From the NCBI RefSeq assembly GCF_013327855.1, contig NZ_JABUMX010000001.1, forward strand, positions 1,240,001 to 1,304,000: a stretch of 64,000 nucleotides of DNA, written 5' to 3'. The stretch is from Phyllobacterium pellucidum (GTDB taxonomy: Bacteria; Pseudomonadota; Alphaproteobacteria; Rhizobiales; Rhizobiaceae). A program made the translations under genes and the position numbers. Under the pieces are notes generated by a model. It made no database searches, was not told the origin of the DNA, and saw only the letters and a list, made by a program, of their open reading frames with translations. Positions 29,590 to 39,682 of the stretch are shown here, one piece after another. The first letter of the stretch is position 1. Every line of letters begins with the position of its first letter.

Positions 29590-31767
29590 CTATGCCGCCT
29601 TTGCCTTGGCTTTCAGTTCGAGGCGGCGACGATGCAAGACCGGTTCCGTATAACCGTTCGGCTGTTCGCGGCCTTTGAAGACGAGGTCGCAGGCGGCCTG
29701 GAATGCCACGGAGCCATCAAAATCGGCGGCCATCGGCTGATAATGCGGGTCGCCGGCATTTTGCTCATCAACGATCGCGGCCATGCGCTTGAGCGTGTCG
29801 AGCACCTGCTTTTCGCTGGCAACGCCGTGGTGCAGCCAGTTGGCGATATGCTGCGCGGAAATGCGCAGCGTCGCACGATCTTCCATCAGGCCGACATTAT
29901 TGATGTCAGGCACCTTCGAGCAGCCGACGCCCTGGTCCACCCAGCGCACGACATAGCCGAGGATGCCCTGCGCATTGTTGTCGAGTTCGTGCTGGATGTC
30001 TTCCGGCGTCCAGTTCGGCCGCGATGCGACCGGAACCGAGAGGATGTCACTGAGCTTTGCCCGTGTACGCTGCTTCAGTTTGGCCTGAACCTCGGCCACA
30101 TTGACCTTGTGATAGTGCGTCGCATGCAGCGTCGCTGCGGTCGGTGACGGCACCCAGGCGGTATTTGCGCCGGCCTTCGGATGTGCGATCTTCTGCTCGA
30201 GCATGGCGGCCATGAGGTCGGGCATGGCCCACATGCCCTTGCCGATCTGCGCATGGCCGGAGAGGCCGCATTCGAGACCGACATCGACGTTCCAGTTCTC
30301 ATAGGCGCCGATCCAGGACGCCTGCTTCATGTCGCCCTTGCGGATCATCGGGCCCGCCTCCATGGAGGTGTGTATTTCATCGCCAGTGCGGTCGAGGAAA
30401 CCGGTATTGATGAACACGACGCGTTCCCTGGCGGCGCGGATCGCCTCCTTGAGGTTCACCGTGGTGCGACGCTCCTCGTCCATGATGCCCATCTTGATCG
30501 TATTCGGCTGAAGGCCAAGCAGCGCTTCGACCCGGCCGAACAACTCCGCCGCAAACGCGACTTCTTCCGGTCCGTGCATCTTCGGCTTGACTACATAGAC
30601 CGAGCCGGCGCGGGAATTCATGTGGCGACCGCCCTTGCCGATGTCATGCAGGGCAGCGAGCGTGGTGATGGCCGCGTCCATGATGCCCTCGGGAACCTCG
30701 TTGCCGTCACGGTCGAGGATGGCAGGGTTGGTCATCAGGTGCCCGACATTGCGGACAAGCATCAGCGAGCGGCCCGGCAATGCCAGCTTCTGACCGTCCG
30801 GGCCAATATATTCGCGGTCAGGGTTGAGCTTGCGTGTAACGGTCTTGCCGCCCTTCTCGAACGTATCGGAAAGGTCGCCGTTCATCAGTCCCAGCCAGTT
30901 GCGATAGACGACGAGCTTGTCTTCGGCATCGACAGCGGCGACGGAATCCTCGCAGTCCTGAATCGTCGTTACCGCGGACTCGAGAACCACGTCGGCGATG
31001 TGCGCAGGGTCGGTCTTGCCGATGGGATGGTCGGCGTTGATAACGATCTCGACGTGGAGACCATTCTTGACGAGCAACACTGACGTCGGGTTCGTCGGTT
31101 CGCCGCGATAGCCCGCGAACTGGGTAGCGTCGACGAGTTGCACCTTTTTGTCGTTTGCCGTCAGCACCAGCTTGCCGCCTTCGATGGCGAGGCCCGTGAC
31201 ATCGGCCCATTGTGCACCCGCCAGCGGCGCGCTTTCGTCAAGAAACGCTTTCGCCCATGCGATGACCTTCGCACCGCGCGCCGGATTGAATGCCTTGCCC
31301 TTCTCGGCTCCGCCATCGTCGGATATGGCGTCGGTTCCGTAGAGGGCGTCATAGAGCGAGCCCCAACGCGCATTGGCGGCATTGAGGGCATAGCGCGCAT
31401 TCATGACGGGTACGACCAGTTGGGGACCGGCAATGACTGCGATTTCCGGATCGACATTATCTGTCGTCACCGTAAAGGCGCCACCTTCCGGCAGGAGGTA
31501 GCCGATTTCCTTGAGGAACGCCTCGTATTCTTCCTGGCTGTATCCGCTGTCGCGCTTTTCCTTGTAGAAGGCGTCGAGCTTCGCCTGGAATGCATCGCGC
31601 TTGGCCAGAAGTTCGCGGTTTTTCGGCGCAAGGTCGCTGACGATCTGCGCAAAGCCGGCCCAGAACTTCGTCGCATCGACGCCCGTCCCCGGGATGGCCT
31701 CATCGACCACGAAGTCATAGAGCTCCTTCGCTACCTTCAAGCCATTGATTTCGATGCTTTCGCTCAT
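29590..31767 (-). CDS. glcB: Malate synthase G
   Basis: A 725-residue enzyme condensing glyoxylate with acetyl-CoA to malate, part of the glyoxylate shunt and glycolate use. Length and motifs are those of isoform [16 protein letters not shown] and [17 protein letters not shown] (catalytic Arg and metal-ligand Glu region), [22 protein letters not shown], and the C-terminal catalytic Asp in [18 protein letters not shown] 31767 follows GAGGAACCG. No isocitrate lyase is in the window. Confidence 0.97.
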   Translation of the reverse strand: MSESIEINGLKVAKELYDFVVDEAIPGTGVDATKFWAGFAQIVSDLAPKNRELLAKRDAFQAKLDAFYKEKRDSGYSQEEYEAFLKEIGYLLPEGGAFTVTTDNVDPEIAVIAGPQLVVPVMNARYALNAANARWGSLYDALYGTDAISDDGGAEKGKAFNPARGAKVIAWAKAFLDESAPLAGAQWADVTGLAIEGGKLVLTANDKKVQLVDATQFAGYRGEPTNPTSVLLVKNGLHVEIVINADHPIGKTDPAHIADVVLESAVTTIQDCEDSVAAVDAEDKLVVYRNWLGLMNGDLSDTFEKGGKTVTRKLNPDREYIGPDGQKLALPGRSLMLVRNVGHLMTNPAILDRDGNEVPEGIMDAAITTLAALHDIGKGGRHMNSRAGSVYVVKPKMHGPEEVAFAAELFGRVEALLGLQPNTIKMGIMDEERRTTVNLKEAIRAARERVVFINTGFLDRTGDEIHTSMEAGPMIRKGDMKQASWIGAYENWNVDVGLECGLSGHAQIGKGMWAMPDLMAAMLEQKIAHPKAGANTAWVPSPTAATLHATHYHKVNVAEVQAKLKQRTRAKLSDILSVPVASRPNWTPEDIQHELDNNAQGILGYVVRWVDQGVGCSKVPDINNVGLMEDRATLRISAQHIANWLHHGVASEKQVLDTLKRMAAIVDEQNAGDPHYQPMAADFDGSVAFQAACDLVFKGREQPNGYTEPVLHRRRLELKAKAKAA

Positions 31768-31874
31768 GATCGGTTCCTCGTCTTTACGTGATCCTACCCT
31801 TGATCATATAGAAGCATTCCCCGTCAATTCATCAATAGTGCACAGGATTTGTGCCGTAGCGGATAAAATCAAAC

Positions 31875-33887
31875 TTAATGCACGATTCTGGGCCTGCCGG
31901 AAGCTGTGGCGATAAGCACCGCCTCGATGAACTTGCGCTGATCTTCGACTGTTGCGGCGCTGATGTTCCTTGAAACAACGATCTGGCCTTCGTCGGTACC
32001 TGCTTGCAGGGCAAGGTCGGAAACTTGTTGGCGCAAGACGGTTTCTGCAAAGGCGATAGCATCCTCCTCGAAGGGCAAATCCTTCAACACTTCGCCGGCC
32101 ATCACCCGGAATACGCCCTCGGCCGGCTGGCTGACATGCGCTTCCACCGAAACCCGCACCTGACCGACGACGGCGCCGAGCGCATTGGCAACATCCGTAT
32201 CGGTAGGGACAACGCACTCTGCTCCAAGCATGGCGCCGACGGCGGGGTAATAGACCGGCGCCGAGGCGCCGAGACCAATGATCGGCCGGTCGATGGCGAG
32301 TTTGACACCGGCGATGCGCCCGTCGCCCGACAGCGCACGCTGGACAAGTGGGCTCGCAGCCGTCTCCGGGCCGTCAAGCTCGTCTTCGGCAAATGCCGTC
32401 TCCAGGACGACCTCGGACGAGCGCCGTATCAGGGCGTCATAGGTGCGATGCGCCACTTCCTCGGGCGTATCGCAGAGGGAGCGTCCGGCGCCATCCTTGC
32501 GCCGGGCATAAAGGATCGCACCGTAGCGCGCGGCTTCCGCGTTCCAATTGTCCTGCAGGCCGAGCACGTGGCACGCATCCGAAGGCGTAAAGCCGGACAC
32601 ATGAACCAGACCGCGGGCAACGAGGCGATTGACGGTCGCAGCCTGTGATATCGAAGCGAGAAGCCGGTCGAGCGGCTGCGGCGCGCTGGTTATGCGCTCG
32701 TAAAGTTCGGCTTCGCTCTTGCTCAGGCCGGAAGAGAGTTGGGCGGGAACCCCCGTGCGCAGGGCGAAACGGCCATCGAGCCGCCCGACATTGGGCGCCT
32801 TGACCTGGCGCTCAAGGTGGGCAAGCACGCTCTCGCCGTGGTTGGCAGCAAGCAGCGACAGCGGCACCAGCCTGCGCGGTCCAAGCTTGATGCTCGGTGC
32901 CATGGCATTATCGTCGAGCGACACTTCGGAATCGCCGCCAAGGCCGAAGGTGCGCATCGCCACGGCTTCCACCATCGTACGAAAGCCGCCGACCGTCGCG
33001 CCATTCGGATCGAGCCGTGGACGGCCCTTGTCAAGCACGGCGACGTCCGTTGTCGTGCCGCCAATGTCCGAAACGATGGCGTTGTCGAGTCCGGTCATAT
33101 GACGCGCCCCGACCAGGCTGGCAGCAGGGCCGGAGAGGATCGTCTCGATCGGACGGTGGCGCGCAAAGGCCGCAGTGACGAGTGCGCCGTCACCACGGAC
33201 CACCATCAAGGGGGCGTGGATGCCGCTGCGGTCGAGAAAACCTTCCGTCGCCGCCACAAGCCGGTCGATCATGGCGATCAGGCGTGCGTTGAGGACCGTC
33301 GTGAGCGCACGGCGCGGTCCATTCAGTTTGGCGGAAAGTTCATGGCTGCAGGTGACGGGGAGCCCGGTCACGTTGCGGATGAGATCGCGCACGGCGATCT
33401 CATGTTCGGGATTGCGGACCGCAAAATAGGCGCAGATGGCAAAACCTGTGACTTCGCGCGCGAGGTTCGGCAGCGCCTCCGAGAGAGCAGCCGTATCGAG
33501 CAGTTGCGGCCTGCCATAGACATCGTGACCGCCGGGGACGAAGACGACCGGGTCGGATCCAAGCGCGGTCTTGAGGTCCGCCTTTTCGAGATCCGCTTGC
33601 GAGAACCCGATCATGACAAGGGCGATGCGGCCGCCCTGCCCTTCGACGAGCGCATTGGTTGCGAGTGTCGTCGACATGGAAACAAGGCGAATATCCGCTG
33701 GGCGGATCGCGGTTTCTTCAACGATACGCTCGACGGCGCCGGCAATGCCGACGCTGAGATCATGCCGGGTCGTCAGCGCCTTGGCTTTCGCGATAACGCC
33801 ATCTCTTTCCGACCACAGCACCGCATCCGTATAGGTGCCGCCCGTATCGATGCCGAGAAAGATTGCCGTTTCAGTGTTGTCTGCCAT
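31875..33887 (-). CDS. Hydantoinase/5-oxoprolinase-type protein (HyuA family)
   Basis: A 670-residue protein with the HyuA architecture: an N-terminal ATPase-like part (IFLGIDTGGTYTDAVLW at 9-25) and a Hydantoinase_A domain with TLATNALVEGQGG and NAIVSDIGGTTTDVAVLD. Such proteins form ATP-dependent amidohydrolases on hydantoins, 5-oxoproline or acetone/acetophenone, normally with a HyuB partner. No HyuB is adjacent, so it is either a single-subunit variant or its partner lies elsewhere. ATG 33887 (MADNTETA) is used; the frame stays open to 34124 but that part overlaps the start of the divergent CDF gene. Confidence 0.82.
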   Translation of the reverse strand: MADNTETAIFLGIDTGGTYTDAVLWSERDGVIAKAKALTTRHDLSVGIAGAVERIVEETAIRPADIRLVSMSTTLATNALVEGQGGRIALVMIGFSQADLEKADLKTALGSDPVVFVPGGHDVYGRPQLLDTAALSEALPNLAREVTGFAICAYFAVRNPEHEIAVRDLIRNVTGLPVTCSHELSAKLNGPRRALTTVLNARLIAMIDRLVAATEGFLDRSGIHAPLMVVRGDGALVTAAFARHRPIETILSGPAASLVGARHMTGLDNAIVSDIGGTTTDVAVLDKGRPRLDPNGATVGGFRTMVEAVAMRTFGLGGDSEVSLDDNAMAPSIKLGPRRLVPLSLLAANHGESVLAHLERQVKAPNVGRLDGRFALRTGVPAQLSSGLSKSEAELYERITSAPQPLDRLLASISQAATVNRLVARGLVHVSGFTPSDACHVLGLQDNWNAEAARYGAILYARRKDGAGRSLCDTPEEVAHRTYDALIRRSSEVVLETAFAEDELDGPETAASPLVQRALSGDGRIAGVKLAIDRPIIGLGASAPVYYPAVGAMLGAECVVPTDTDVANALGAVVGQVRVSVEAHVSQPAEGVFRVMAGEVLKDLPFEEDAIAFAETVLRQQVSDLALQAGTDEGQIVVSRNISAATVEDQRKFIEAVLIATASGRPRIVH

Positions 33888-34039
33888 GATGTCCTGCCTT
33901 GTTCGAGGCAGGGTTAGCGCATGACGCCGGCAAGAGCTAGCGTCATTCCGACCAGATGCTGACGCATCGGCGCGGTTGAACGTTTCACGCGGAACCTGTT
34001 CAATCCAAAGACGTTTCGTCGGGCACAAGGGGATAGTCG

Positions 34040-34999
34040 ATGGCATCACAATCGGGAACACATGCCGGTTCGAAAAAAGTGATCTATGCCGCCATCCTTG
34101 GCAATCTCCTGATCGCAGCAACAAAATTCATCGCCGCTTTCTTTACCGGCAGTTCCGCCATGCTGTCGGAGGGTGTTCACTCCCTTGTCGATACGGGCAA
34201 TGGTGCCTTGCTGCTTTATGGCTTGCGCCGCGCGGCGCGGCCTGCGGACAAGTCGCATCCTTTCGGGCATGGGCGTGAGCTCTATTTCTGGAGCTTTATC
34301 GTGGCGCTCCTGGTTTTCGCCGTCGGCGCCGGCGTTTCCTTCTACGAAGGCGTCATCCACATCATGCGGCCGGAACCAGTTGCCAATCCGATCGTGAACT
34401 ACGTCGTCATCGGCCTTGCGATGATCTTTGAAGGCGCGTCGTGGTTCGTGGCACTCAAGGAATTCCGGATGATGAAGGGCAAACTCGGCTATGTCGAGGC
34501 TGTGCAGGAAAGCAAGGATCCGAGCGTCTTCACGGTGCTGTTCGAGGATACGGCCGCGCTGCTCGGACTGATCATTGCACTGGTTGCGATTTCGGCGGCG
34601 CAGATATTCGACATGCCGGCACTTGATGGCGTGGGCTCCATCGGCATCTCCATCATTCTCGCTGCGACGGCGATATTCCTCGCCCGCGAAAGCAAGGGCC
34701 TGCTCATGGGCGAGGCAGCGCTTCCCGAAGTGGAACAGCAGATTCTCGATCTAGCCAACAAGGATCCGGACATCCAGAAGGCAAACGGCGTATTGACGGT
34801 CCATATGGGTCCGAAGCAGATCGTCGCCGGACTGAGCGTCGAGTTCGAAGACCATATCCAGGCTCCGCAGATCGAAGCCTGCGTCGAACGGCTCGAGGCG
34901 GCGTTGAAAACCGCCAATCCCGATATCGTTACATTGTTCGTCAAGCCGCAGACGGCTCGAACGTGGGAAGTTCGACGCAAGAAGATCGAGGCGGCTTAA
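34040..34999 (+). CDS. Cation diffusion facilitator family transporter, SLC30A9-like
   Basis: A 319-residue inner-membrane metal exporter with six hydrophobic segments and a cytoplasmic C-terminal domain (from about residue 225). The TM2 metal site reads His47-X3-Asp51 in SEGVHSLVDTGN. The TM5 site, His-X3-Asp in YiiP-type zinc exporters, is replaced by Glu168-Asp169 in TVLFEDTAALLG, as in the SLC30A9-like branch. The GHGRELYFWSF loop is also typical. The metal (zinc, iron, cobalt or manganese) cannot be assigned. Divergent from the HyuA-type gene and convergent with rmuC. Confidence 0.9.
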   Translation: MASQSGTHAGSKKVIYAAILGNLLIAATKFIAAFFTGSSAMLSEGVHSLVDTGNGALLLYGLRRAARPADKSHPFGHGRELYFWSFIVALLVFAVGAGVSFYEGVIHIMRPEPVANPIVNYVVIGLAMIFEGASWFVALKEFRMMKGKLGYVEAVQESKDPSVFTVLFEDTAALLGLIIALVAISAAQIFDMPALDGVGSIGISIILAATAIFLARESKGLLMGEAALPEVEQQILDLANKDPDIQKANGVLTVHMGPKQIVAGLSVEFEDHIQAPQIEACVERLEAALKTANPDIVTLFVKPQTARTWEVRRKKIEAA

Positions 35000-35019
35000 G
35001 CCGTTACCCCGCCTTTCTT

Positions 35020-36249
35020 CTATTCCTCGCCATCGACGACGCGCAGGCGCAACTGCCCGGTTGACGAAGCTGCGGGGGCACGGCTGGGCTCGGTCTCCTT
35101 CGTGGGCGCCTCAGCGAATTCGAGCGCCTCGATCTTCTGGCCGCGTCTCGTGACCTTGCTCGAAGAGACAAGAATGTCATCGATATCCTTGTTAGCCTGG
35201 CCGAAATGCGTTTGCAGACGGCGCACCCGGTCGTCGAGGCGGCCGACATCTTCCATCAGCCGGATCACCTCGCCCTGGATGAGATGCGCCTGTTCGCGCA
35301 TGCGCACATCCTTGAGGACGGCCTGGATGACCTGGATCGATAGCATCAGCAGTGAAGGCGACACGATGACGATGCGCGAGCGATGGGCCTTTTGCACCAC
35401 ACCTTCGAAGTTCTCGTGAATCTCGGCGAAAATCGATTCCGACGGCACGAAGAGAAACGCCGTGTCCTGGGTTTCGCCGTTGATCAGATATTTCTCTGCG
35501 ACGTCGCGAATGTGTATCTCAACGTCACGGCGGAATTGCGCAAGAGCAACCTTCTTGGCTTCCGGGTTGTCGGCCTGGCGAATGGCGTTCCAGGCTTCCA
35601 GCGGAAACTTGGCATCGATCACGAGGTTCGGCGCTCCATTGGGCATGTGGACCACGCAGTCGGGCCGGCTGCCATTGGAAAGCGTAGCCTGGAACTCATA
35701 GGCGCCTTGCGGAAGGCCGTCGGCGATGATCGCCTCCATGCGCGCCTGCCCGAAAGCGCCGCGGGTCTGCTTATTGGCGAGAATGGCCTGCAACTGTACG
35801 ACCTGGCCGGCCAGCGCCTGGATATTATTCTGCGCCGTATCGATGACCGCGAGCCGCTCCTGCAGCTTCGCAAGATTCTCGTGGGTGGAACGGGTCTGCT
35901 CGGTCATGGTCTGGCCGATGCGGCTGGTCATACCGTCGAGGCGTTCGCGGATCGACTGGTTGAGTTCGGCCTGCCGCGAGCCGAAGAGTTCAGCCATTGT
36001 CTGCATGCGGCCCTGCATTTCCGCCTGGCTCTTGAGAATCTCGCCCATGCGGAACTCGGCGTCGCGGGCGCGGTCCTCCGCCTGGAGTTCGGCAGTCAGC
36101 CGTATCTTCGACGAACGCCACAGGACGATAAACGCGAGCAGCACGGCGCCGCCCGCAACCACAGCCCCGGCAATGAGCGCCGAACCCAGCGAAATTGAGC
36201 TCGCACCGAGATGGATAAGTGTTTGATCGAATGAAATTGATGTTTCCAT
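35020..36249 (-). CDS. rmuC: DNA recombination protein RmuC
   Basis: A 409-residue protein with one N-terminal membrane segment (around residues 20-45), a coiled coil (about 55-150, rich in Gln, Glu and Arg) and a C-terminal PD-(D/E)XK nuclease-like RmuC domain: NLVIDAKFPLEAW, TAFLFVPSESIFAEI and RIVIVSPSLLMLSIQVI. RmuC limits inversions at short inverted repeats in E. coli. ATG 36249 is chosen over an upstream in-frame start at 36291. Only 20 bases separate its stop from that of the convergent CDF gene. Confidence 0.92.
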   Translation of the reverse strand: METSISFDQTLIHLGASSISLGSALIAGAVVAGGAVLLAFIVLWRSSKIRLTAELQAEDRARDAEFRMGEILKSQAEMQGRMQTMAELFGSRQAELNQSIRERLDGMTSRIGQTMTEQTRSTHENLAKLQERLAVIDTAQNNIQALAGQVVQLQAILANKQTRGAFGQARMEAIIADGLPQGAYEFQATLSNGSRPDCVVHMPNGAPNLVIDAKFPLEAWNAIRQADNPEAKKVALAQFRRDVEIHIRDVAEKYLINGETQDTAFLFVPSESIFAEIHENFEGVVQKAHRSRIVIVSPSLLMLSIQVIQAVLKDVRMREQAHLIQGEVIRLMEDVGRLDDRVRRLQTHFGQANKDIDDILVSSSKVTRRGQKIEALEFAEAPTKETEPSRAPAASSTGQLRLRVVDGEE

Positions 36250-36363
36250 ACGAACCAGACTAGCCGATTCGGGCGACAAATGTGAGATCAAAACGAGAAC
36301 ATTTTTGCAAATGGATTTTGCGTCGGATTGACGGTTTATGGATGAACTATTAGGTGATGTTGC

Positions 36364-36894
36364 ATGTCTATCAAACCACTTGTCATTCTTCCTGATCCGC
36401 TGCTGCGTCAGGTTTCAAAACCAGTCGAACGCTTCGATGCGGATTTGCGCAAGTTCGCCACCGATATGCTCGACACCATGTATGACGCACCGGGTATCGG
36501 CCTTGCAGCGATCCAGATCGGCGAGCCCCTCCGCATGCTCGTTATCGACCTTGCCAAGGAAGACGAGCCCAAGGCGCCGCAGACGTTCATCAATCCGCAG
36601 ATTCTCTCGTCGAGCGAACAGCGCAATGTCTACGAAGAAGGCTGCCTCTCGATCCCGGACTATTATGCCGAGGTGGAGCGGCCGGCGGAGGTGCGCATTG
36701 CCTATTTCGATCTCGACGGCAAGGCGCAGGAAGTAGCCGCCGACGGGCTTCTCGCCACCTGCCTCCAACATGAGATCGACCATCTCAACGGCATCCTGTT
36801 CATCGACCATATTTCCCGCCTGAAGCGCGAGATGGTCGTCAAGAAATTCAAGAAGCTCGCCAAGGATCGTCCGCCGAGCCGGCTGGCGGTGTAG
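36364..36894 (+). CDS. def: Peptide deformylase
   Basis: A 176-residue Fe/Zn metallohydrolase removing the N-formyl group from nascent proteins. All three motifs are intact: [10 protein letters not shown] (motif 1), EEGCLSIP with the metal-binding Cys (motif 2) and QHEIDHLNG with two metal-binding His and the catalytic Glu (motif 3). It is three bases from fmt, the usual def-fmt pair. Confidence 0.97.
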   Translation: MSIKPLVILPDPLLRQVSKPVERFDADLRKFATDMLDTMYDAPGIGLAAIQIGEPLRMLVIDLAKEDEPKAPQTFINPQILSSSEQRNVYEEGCLSIPDYYAEVERPAEVRIAYFDLDGKAQEVAADGLLATCLQHEIDHLNGILFIDHISRLKREMVVKKFKKLAKDRPPSRLAV

Positions 36895-36897
36895 GCG

Positions 36898-37833
36898 ATG
36901 AGTTTGCGCATCGTTTTCATGGGAACGCCGGACTTCGCCGTCCCCATTCTCACCGCCTTGATCGGCCAGGGTCACGAGATTGTTGCAGTCTATAGCCAGC
37001 CGCCGCGCCCCGCGGGCCGCAGGGGTCTGGAACTCACGCCCTCGCCGGTCCAGCGCAACGCCGAGCAGTTCGGCATCGAGGTGCGCACGCCCACAAGCCT
37101 CAAGAGCGAAGAAGAGCAGCAAGCCTTTCGCGACCTCAATGCCGATGTTGCGATCGTCGTCGCCTATGGACTTATCCTGCCGCGCGCAATCCTCGATGGC
37201 ACGCGGCTTGGCTGCTACAACGGACACGCCTCGCTCTTGCCGCGCTGGCGCGGCGCCGCGCCGATACAGCGGGCAATCATGGCCGGAGATCTCGAAACCG
37301 GGATCATGATCATGAAGATGGACGAGGGTCTCGATACCGGACCTGTCGCCATGGTCGAAAAGGTCAAGATCACCGCCGACATGACGGCAGGCGAATTGCA
37401 CGACCAGTTGAGCGCGGCAGGAGCGGATTTGATGGTGCGCGCCATGGCCGCGCTTGAACGGGACAGCCTCACGCTTACGCCGCAAGCGGAAGACGGCGTC
37501 ACCTATGCGTCCAAGATCACCAAGGCGGAAACACGCATCGACTGGAGCGAACCGGCGATCGACGTTCACAACCGTATTCGCGGCCTTGCGCCCTTTCCCG
37601 GCACCTGGTGCGAGATGGAGATCGGCGGCTCGCTCGAGCGCATCAAGCTGTTGCGCTCGGTGCTTGCAACCGGCGTCGGCGATGCGGGCACGGTGCTCGA
37701 CGATAGCCTGCGCATCGCCTGCGGCGAAGGCGCGGTGCGGCTGCGTTCGCTGCAGCGGGCCGGCGGCAAGGTCATGGACAGTATCGAATTCCAGCGTGGC
37801 GCCAAGATCGCCCAGGGTACACGGCTGCCATGA
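36898..37833 (+). CDS. fmt: Methionyl-tRNA formyltransferase
   Basis: A 311-residue enzyme that formylates initiator Met-tRNA with 10-formyl-tetrahydrofolate. The formyl transferase domain starts [13 protein letters not shown] and holds [18 protein letters not shown], which contains the Asn-His-Asp-type catalytic region (YNGHASLLP), and DEGLDTGP. The C-terminal domain binds tRNA. Its stop overlaps the start of the following GNAT gene (ATGA), so def-fmt-GNAT-truA is one tightly packed unit. Confidence 0.97.
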   Translation: MSLRIVFMGTPDFAVPILTALIGQGHEIVAVYSQPPRPAGRRGLELTPSPVQRNAEQFGIEVRTPTSLKSEEEQQAFRDLNADVAIVVAYGLILPRAILDGTRLGCYNGHASLLPRWRGAAPIQRAIMAGDLETGIMIMKMDEGLDTGPVAMVEKVKITADMTAGELHDQLSAAGADLMVRAMAALERDSLTLTPQAEDGVTYASKITKAETRIDWSEPAIDVHNRIRGLAPFPGTWCEMEIGGSLERIKLLRSVLATGVGDAGTVLDDSLRIACGEGAVRLRSLQRAGGKVMDSIEFQRGAKIAQGTRLP

Positions 37834-38321
37834 GCGGCGTCGCGGTGCGACCTGTACGGCCTGAAGACCATCCGGCTATCTCCACGCTGCTGAACGCCGC
37901 CTTTGGCGGTGCGGAGGAATCTGTCCTCGTGGAAAACCTTCGCGGCGCCGGCGACGTGGTCCTCGAACTGGTGGCCGTCGCGGATGACGCGATTGTCGGG
38001 CAAATCCTGTTTTCCCGCCTCACCGTGGGCGATGATTTCGATGCTGTCGCACTCGCACCACTCGCGGTTCTCCCCGCAAATCAGCGCCATGGCGTAGGTA
38101 CAGCGCTGGTAAAGGCGGCCCACGATCAACTCCAGGCCAGCGGAGAAAGCCTTTCCATCGTCCTTGGCGATACTGCCTATTACGGACGTTTCGGCTACAC
38201 GCATGCACGTGCCGCCGGCTACGACAGCACCTACCAAGGCGAGCATTTGCAGGCGCTGGCGTTTCGTGAGGCGCCGATAGCGGGCGCTCTCACCTATGCG
38301 CCCGCGTTCGGAGCGCTCTGA
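37830..38321 (+). CDS. GNAT-family N-acetyltransferase, YhbS-like
   Basis: A 163-residue acetyltransferase with the acetyl-CoA loop [13 protein letters not shown] and the strand ALAPLAVLP before it; the segment [16 protein letters not shown] is characteristic of YhbS-type GNAT proteins. Substrate unknown. The start overlaps fmt by four bases and its stop shares one base with the truA start (TGATG), so it is translated as part of this operon. Confidence 0.85.
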   Translation: MSGVAVRPVRPEDHPAISTLLNAAFGGAEESVLVENLRGAGDVVLELVAVADDAIVGQILFSRLTVGDDFDAVALAPLAVLPANQRHGVGTALVKAAHDQLQASGESLSIVLGDTAYYGRFGYTHARAAGYDSTYQGEHLQALAFREAPIAGALTYAPAFGAL

Positions 38322-39106
38322 TGCCCCGCTACAGGCTTCTGGTCGAATATGACGGGACGTCCTATGCGGGCTGGCAGCGCCAGGAAAACGGCCATACGGT
38401 GCAGGCGGCTATCGAGCAGGCAATCTTCAATTTTTGCGGCGATACGATTTCTCTGGGGGCGGCGGGTCGCACCGACTCGGGCGTGCACGCCTGCGCTCAG
38501 GTCGCTCATGCCGATCTCACCAAGAACTGGAGCAGTTCGAAAATCCGCGAGGCGCTCAACGCCCATCTCGTCATTGCCGGCGAGGCTGTCAGCATTCTCA
38601 ATGTCGAACTCGTCGGCGATGGCTTTGACGCGCGCTTCTCGGCAACGGGCCGCCACTATCTTTATCGAATCATCAACCGCCGCCCCCCTGCCCCGCTGGA
38701 GGCGCATCGCGCGTGGTGGGTGAAGAAGCCGCTCGATGCCGAGGCTATGCACGACGCGGCGCAGCGCCTGATCGGCACGCATGATTTCACCACGTTTCGC
38801 GCGACGCAGTGCCAGTCGAAAAGCCCGGTAAAAACGCTGGACCGCCTCGACGTAACGCGCAATGGGGAGATCATCGAGATCAGGGCGTCGGCGCGCTCGT
38901 TCCTGCACAACCAGATCCGTTCTTTCGCGGGAACGCTCAACGAAGTGGGATGCGGGCGCTGGGACGCTGACGATGTAAGCGCGGCGCTCGAAGCCCGCGA
39001 CCGCAGGGCCTGCGGGCCGGTTGCGCCGCCCTACGGGCTCTATCTCATTGGGGTCGACTACCCGATCGTAACCGGGTCCGGCAGGGAAATGCCGAGGGCG
39101 CCCTGA
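38321..39106 (+). CDS. truA: tRNA pseudouridine(38-40) synthase
   Basis: A 261-residue enzyme that modifies uridines 38, 39 and 40 in the tRNA anticodon stem. It begins [20 protein letters not shown], and the catalytic aspartate is in [10 protein letters not shown] near residue 52. The [11 protein letters not shown] and [10 protein letters not shown] segments are conserved. Its last 49 bases overlap the end of the convergent membrane-protein gene. Confidence 0.97.
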   Translation: MPRYRLLVEYDGTSYAGWQRQENGHTVQAAIEQAIFNFCGDTISLGAAGRTDSGVHACAQVAHADLTKNWSSSKIREALNAHLVIAGEAVSILNVELVGDGFDARFSATGRHYLYRIINRRPPAPLEAHRAWWVKKPLDAEAMHDAAQRLIGTHDFTTFRATQCQSKSPVKTLDRLDVTRNGEIIEIRASARSFLHNQIRSFAGTLNEVGCGRWDADDVSAALEARDRRACGPVAPPYGLYLIGVDYPIVTGSGREMPRAP

Positions 39107-39669
39107 AGCAGGATCATCACGAAAAGCGAACCGACCATCAGGACCACGAAAAATCCCGCCGTATAGGCGTGTGATCGTTTCAGGGCGATATGTGTGAGAC
39201 GGTAGGTCAGGAACATGATGCCCGCATAGAGCAAAAGGCTGATTGCAGTCGTGAAGCCCGGCCAATCCGGCACGATCACCCGCACCAACGTGGCCGGGAC
39301 CATGAGCCAGGCGCCAATTGCCGTTCCCCAGTTGCTGGCGACGACATAGGGGCTGAAGCGCTTGCTGAGACCGAGGCGGCGCGCACTGAAAGCAAGAACG
39401 ACAAGAGGCGCGACCCAGGCGGCGAGATCGACGAAGGCGACGCGGCCCATGATCGAGAAGCGGTTTCCGATTTCGGGCCGCAGCGCAATCATATCGTTGG
39501 CGAAGATGATCCAGCCAAGGATGAGCGGGGGCAGCGAGATCGTTATGGCGTGAAAGGATTGCCAGAAGCCGTCTTCGGAAAAATCGAGCATGTCGAGGCC
39601 GTCGGCATGACCGTTCATCATCCGCCATGCGCCCCACAAATATTGCTGAGTTTCATCGAAATCCGGCAT
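39058..39669 (-). CDS. Conserved integral membrane protein of unknown function
   Basis: A 203-residue protein with about five hydrophobic segments: near residues 37-56 ([19 protein letters not shown]), 77-95, 108-128, 137-157 and 170-192. No catalytic motif or domain is recognised. In relatives a similar membrane protein lies between truA and dapE, so it is likely to be real and conserved. It overlaps truA tail to tail. ATG 39669 is used; a GTG two codons earlier is possible. Confidence 0.65.
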   Translation of the reverse strand: MPDFDETQQYLWGAWRMMNGHADGLDMLDFSEDGFWQSFHAITISLPPLILGWIIFANDMIALRPEIGNRFSIMGRVAFVDLAAWVAPLVVLAFSARRLGLSKRFSPYVVASNWGTAIGAWLMVPATLVRVIVPDWPGFTTAISLLLYAGIMFLTYRLTHIALKRSHAYTAGFFVVLMVGSLFVMILLQGALGISLPDPVTIG

Positions 39670-39682
39670 TGTCACTCATGCT

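Noticed and set aside
33888..34124. Upstream extension of the HyuA-type protein
   Set aside because: It overlaps the start of the divergent CDF transporter and has no similarity to the family; the ATG at 33887 gives the normal N-terminus.
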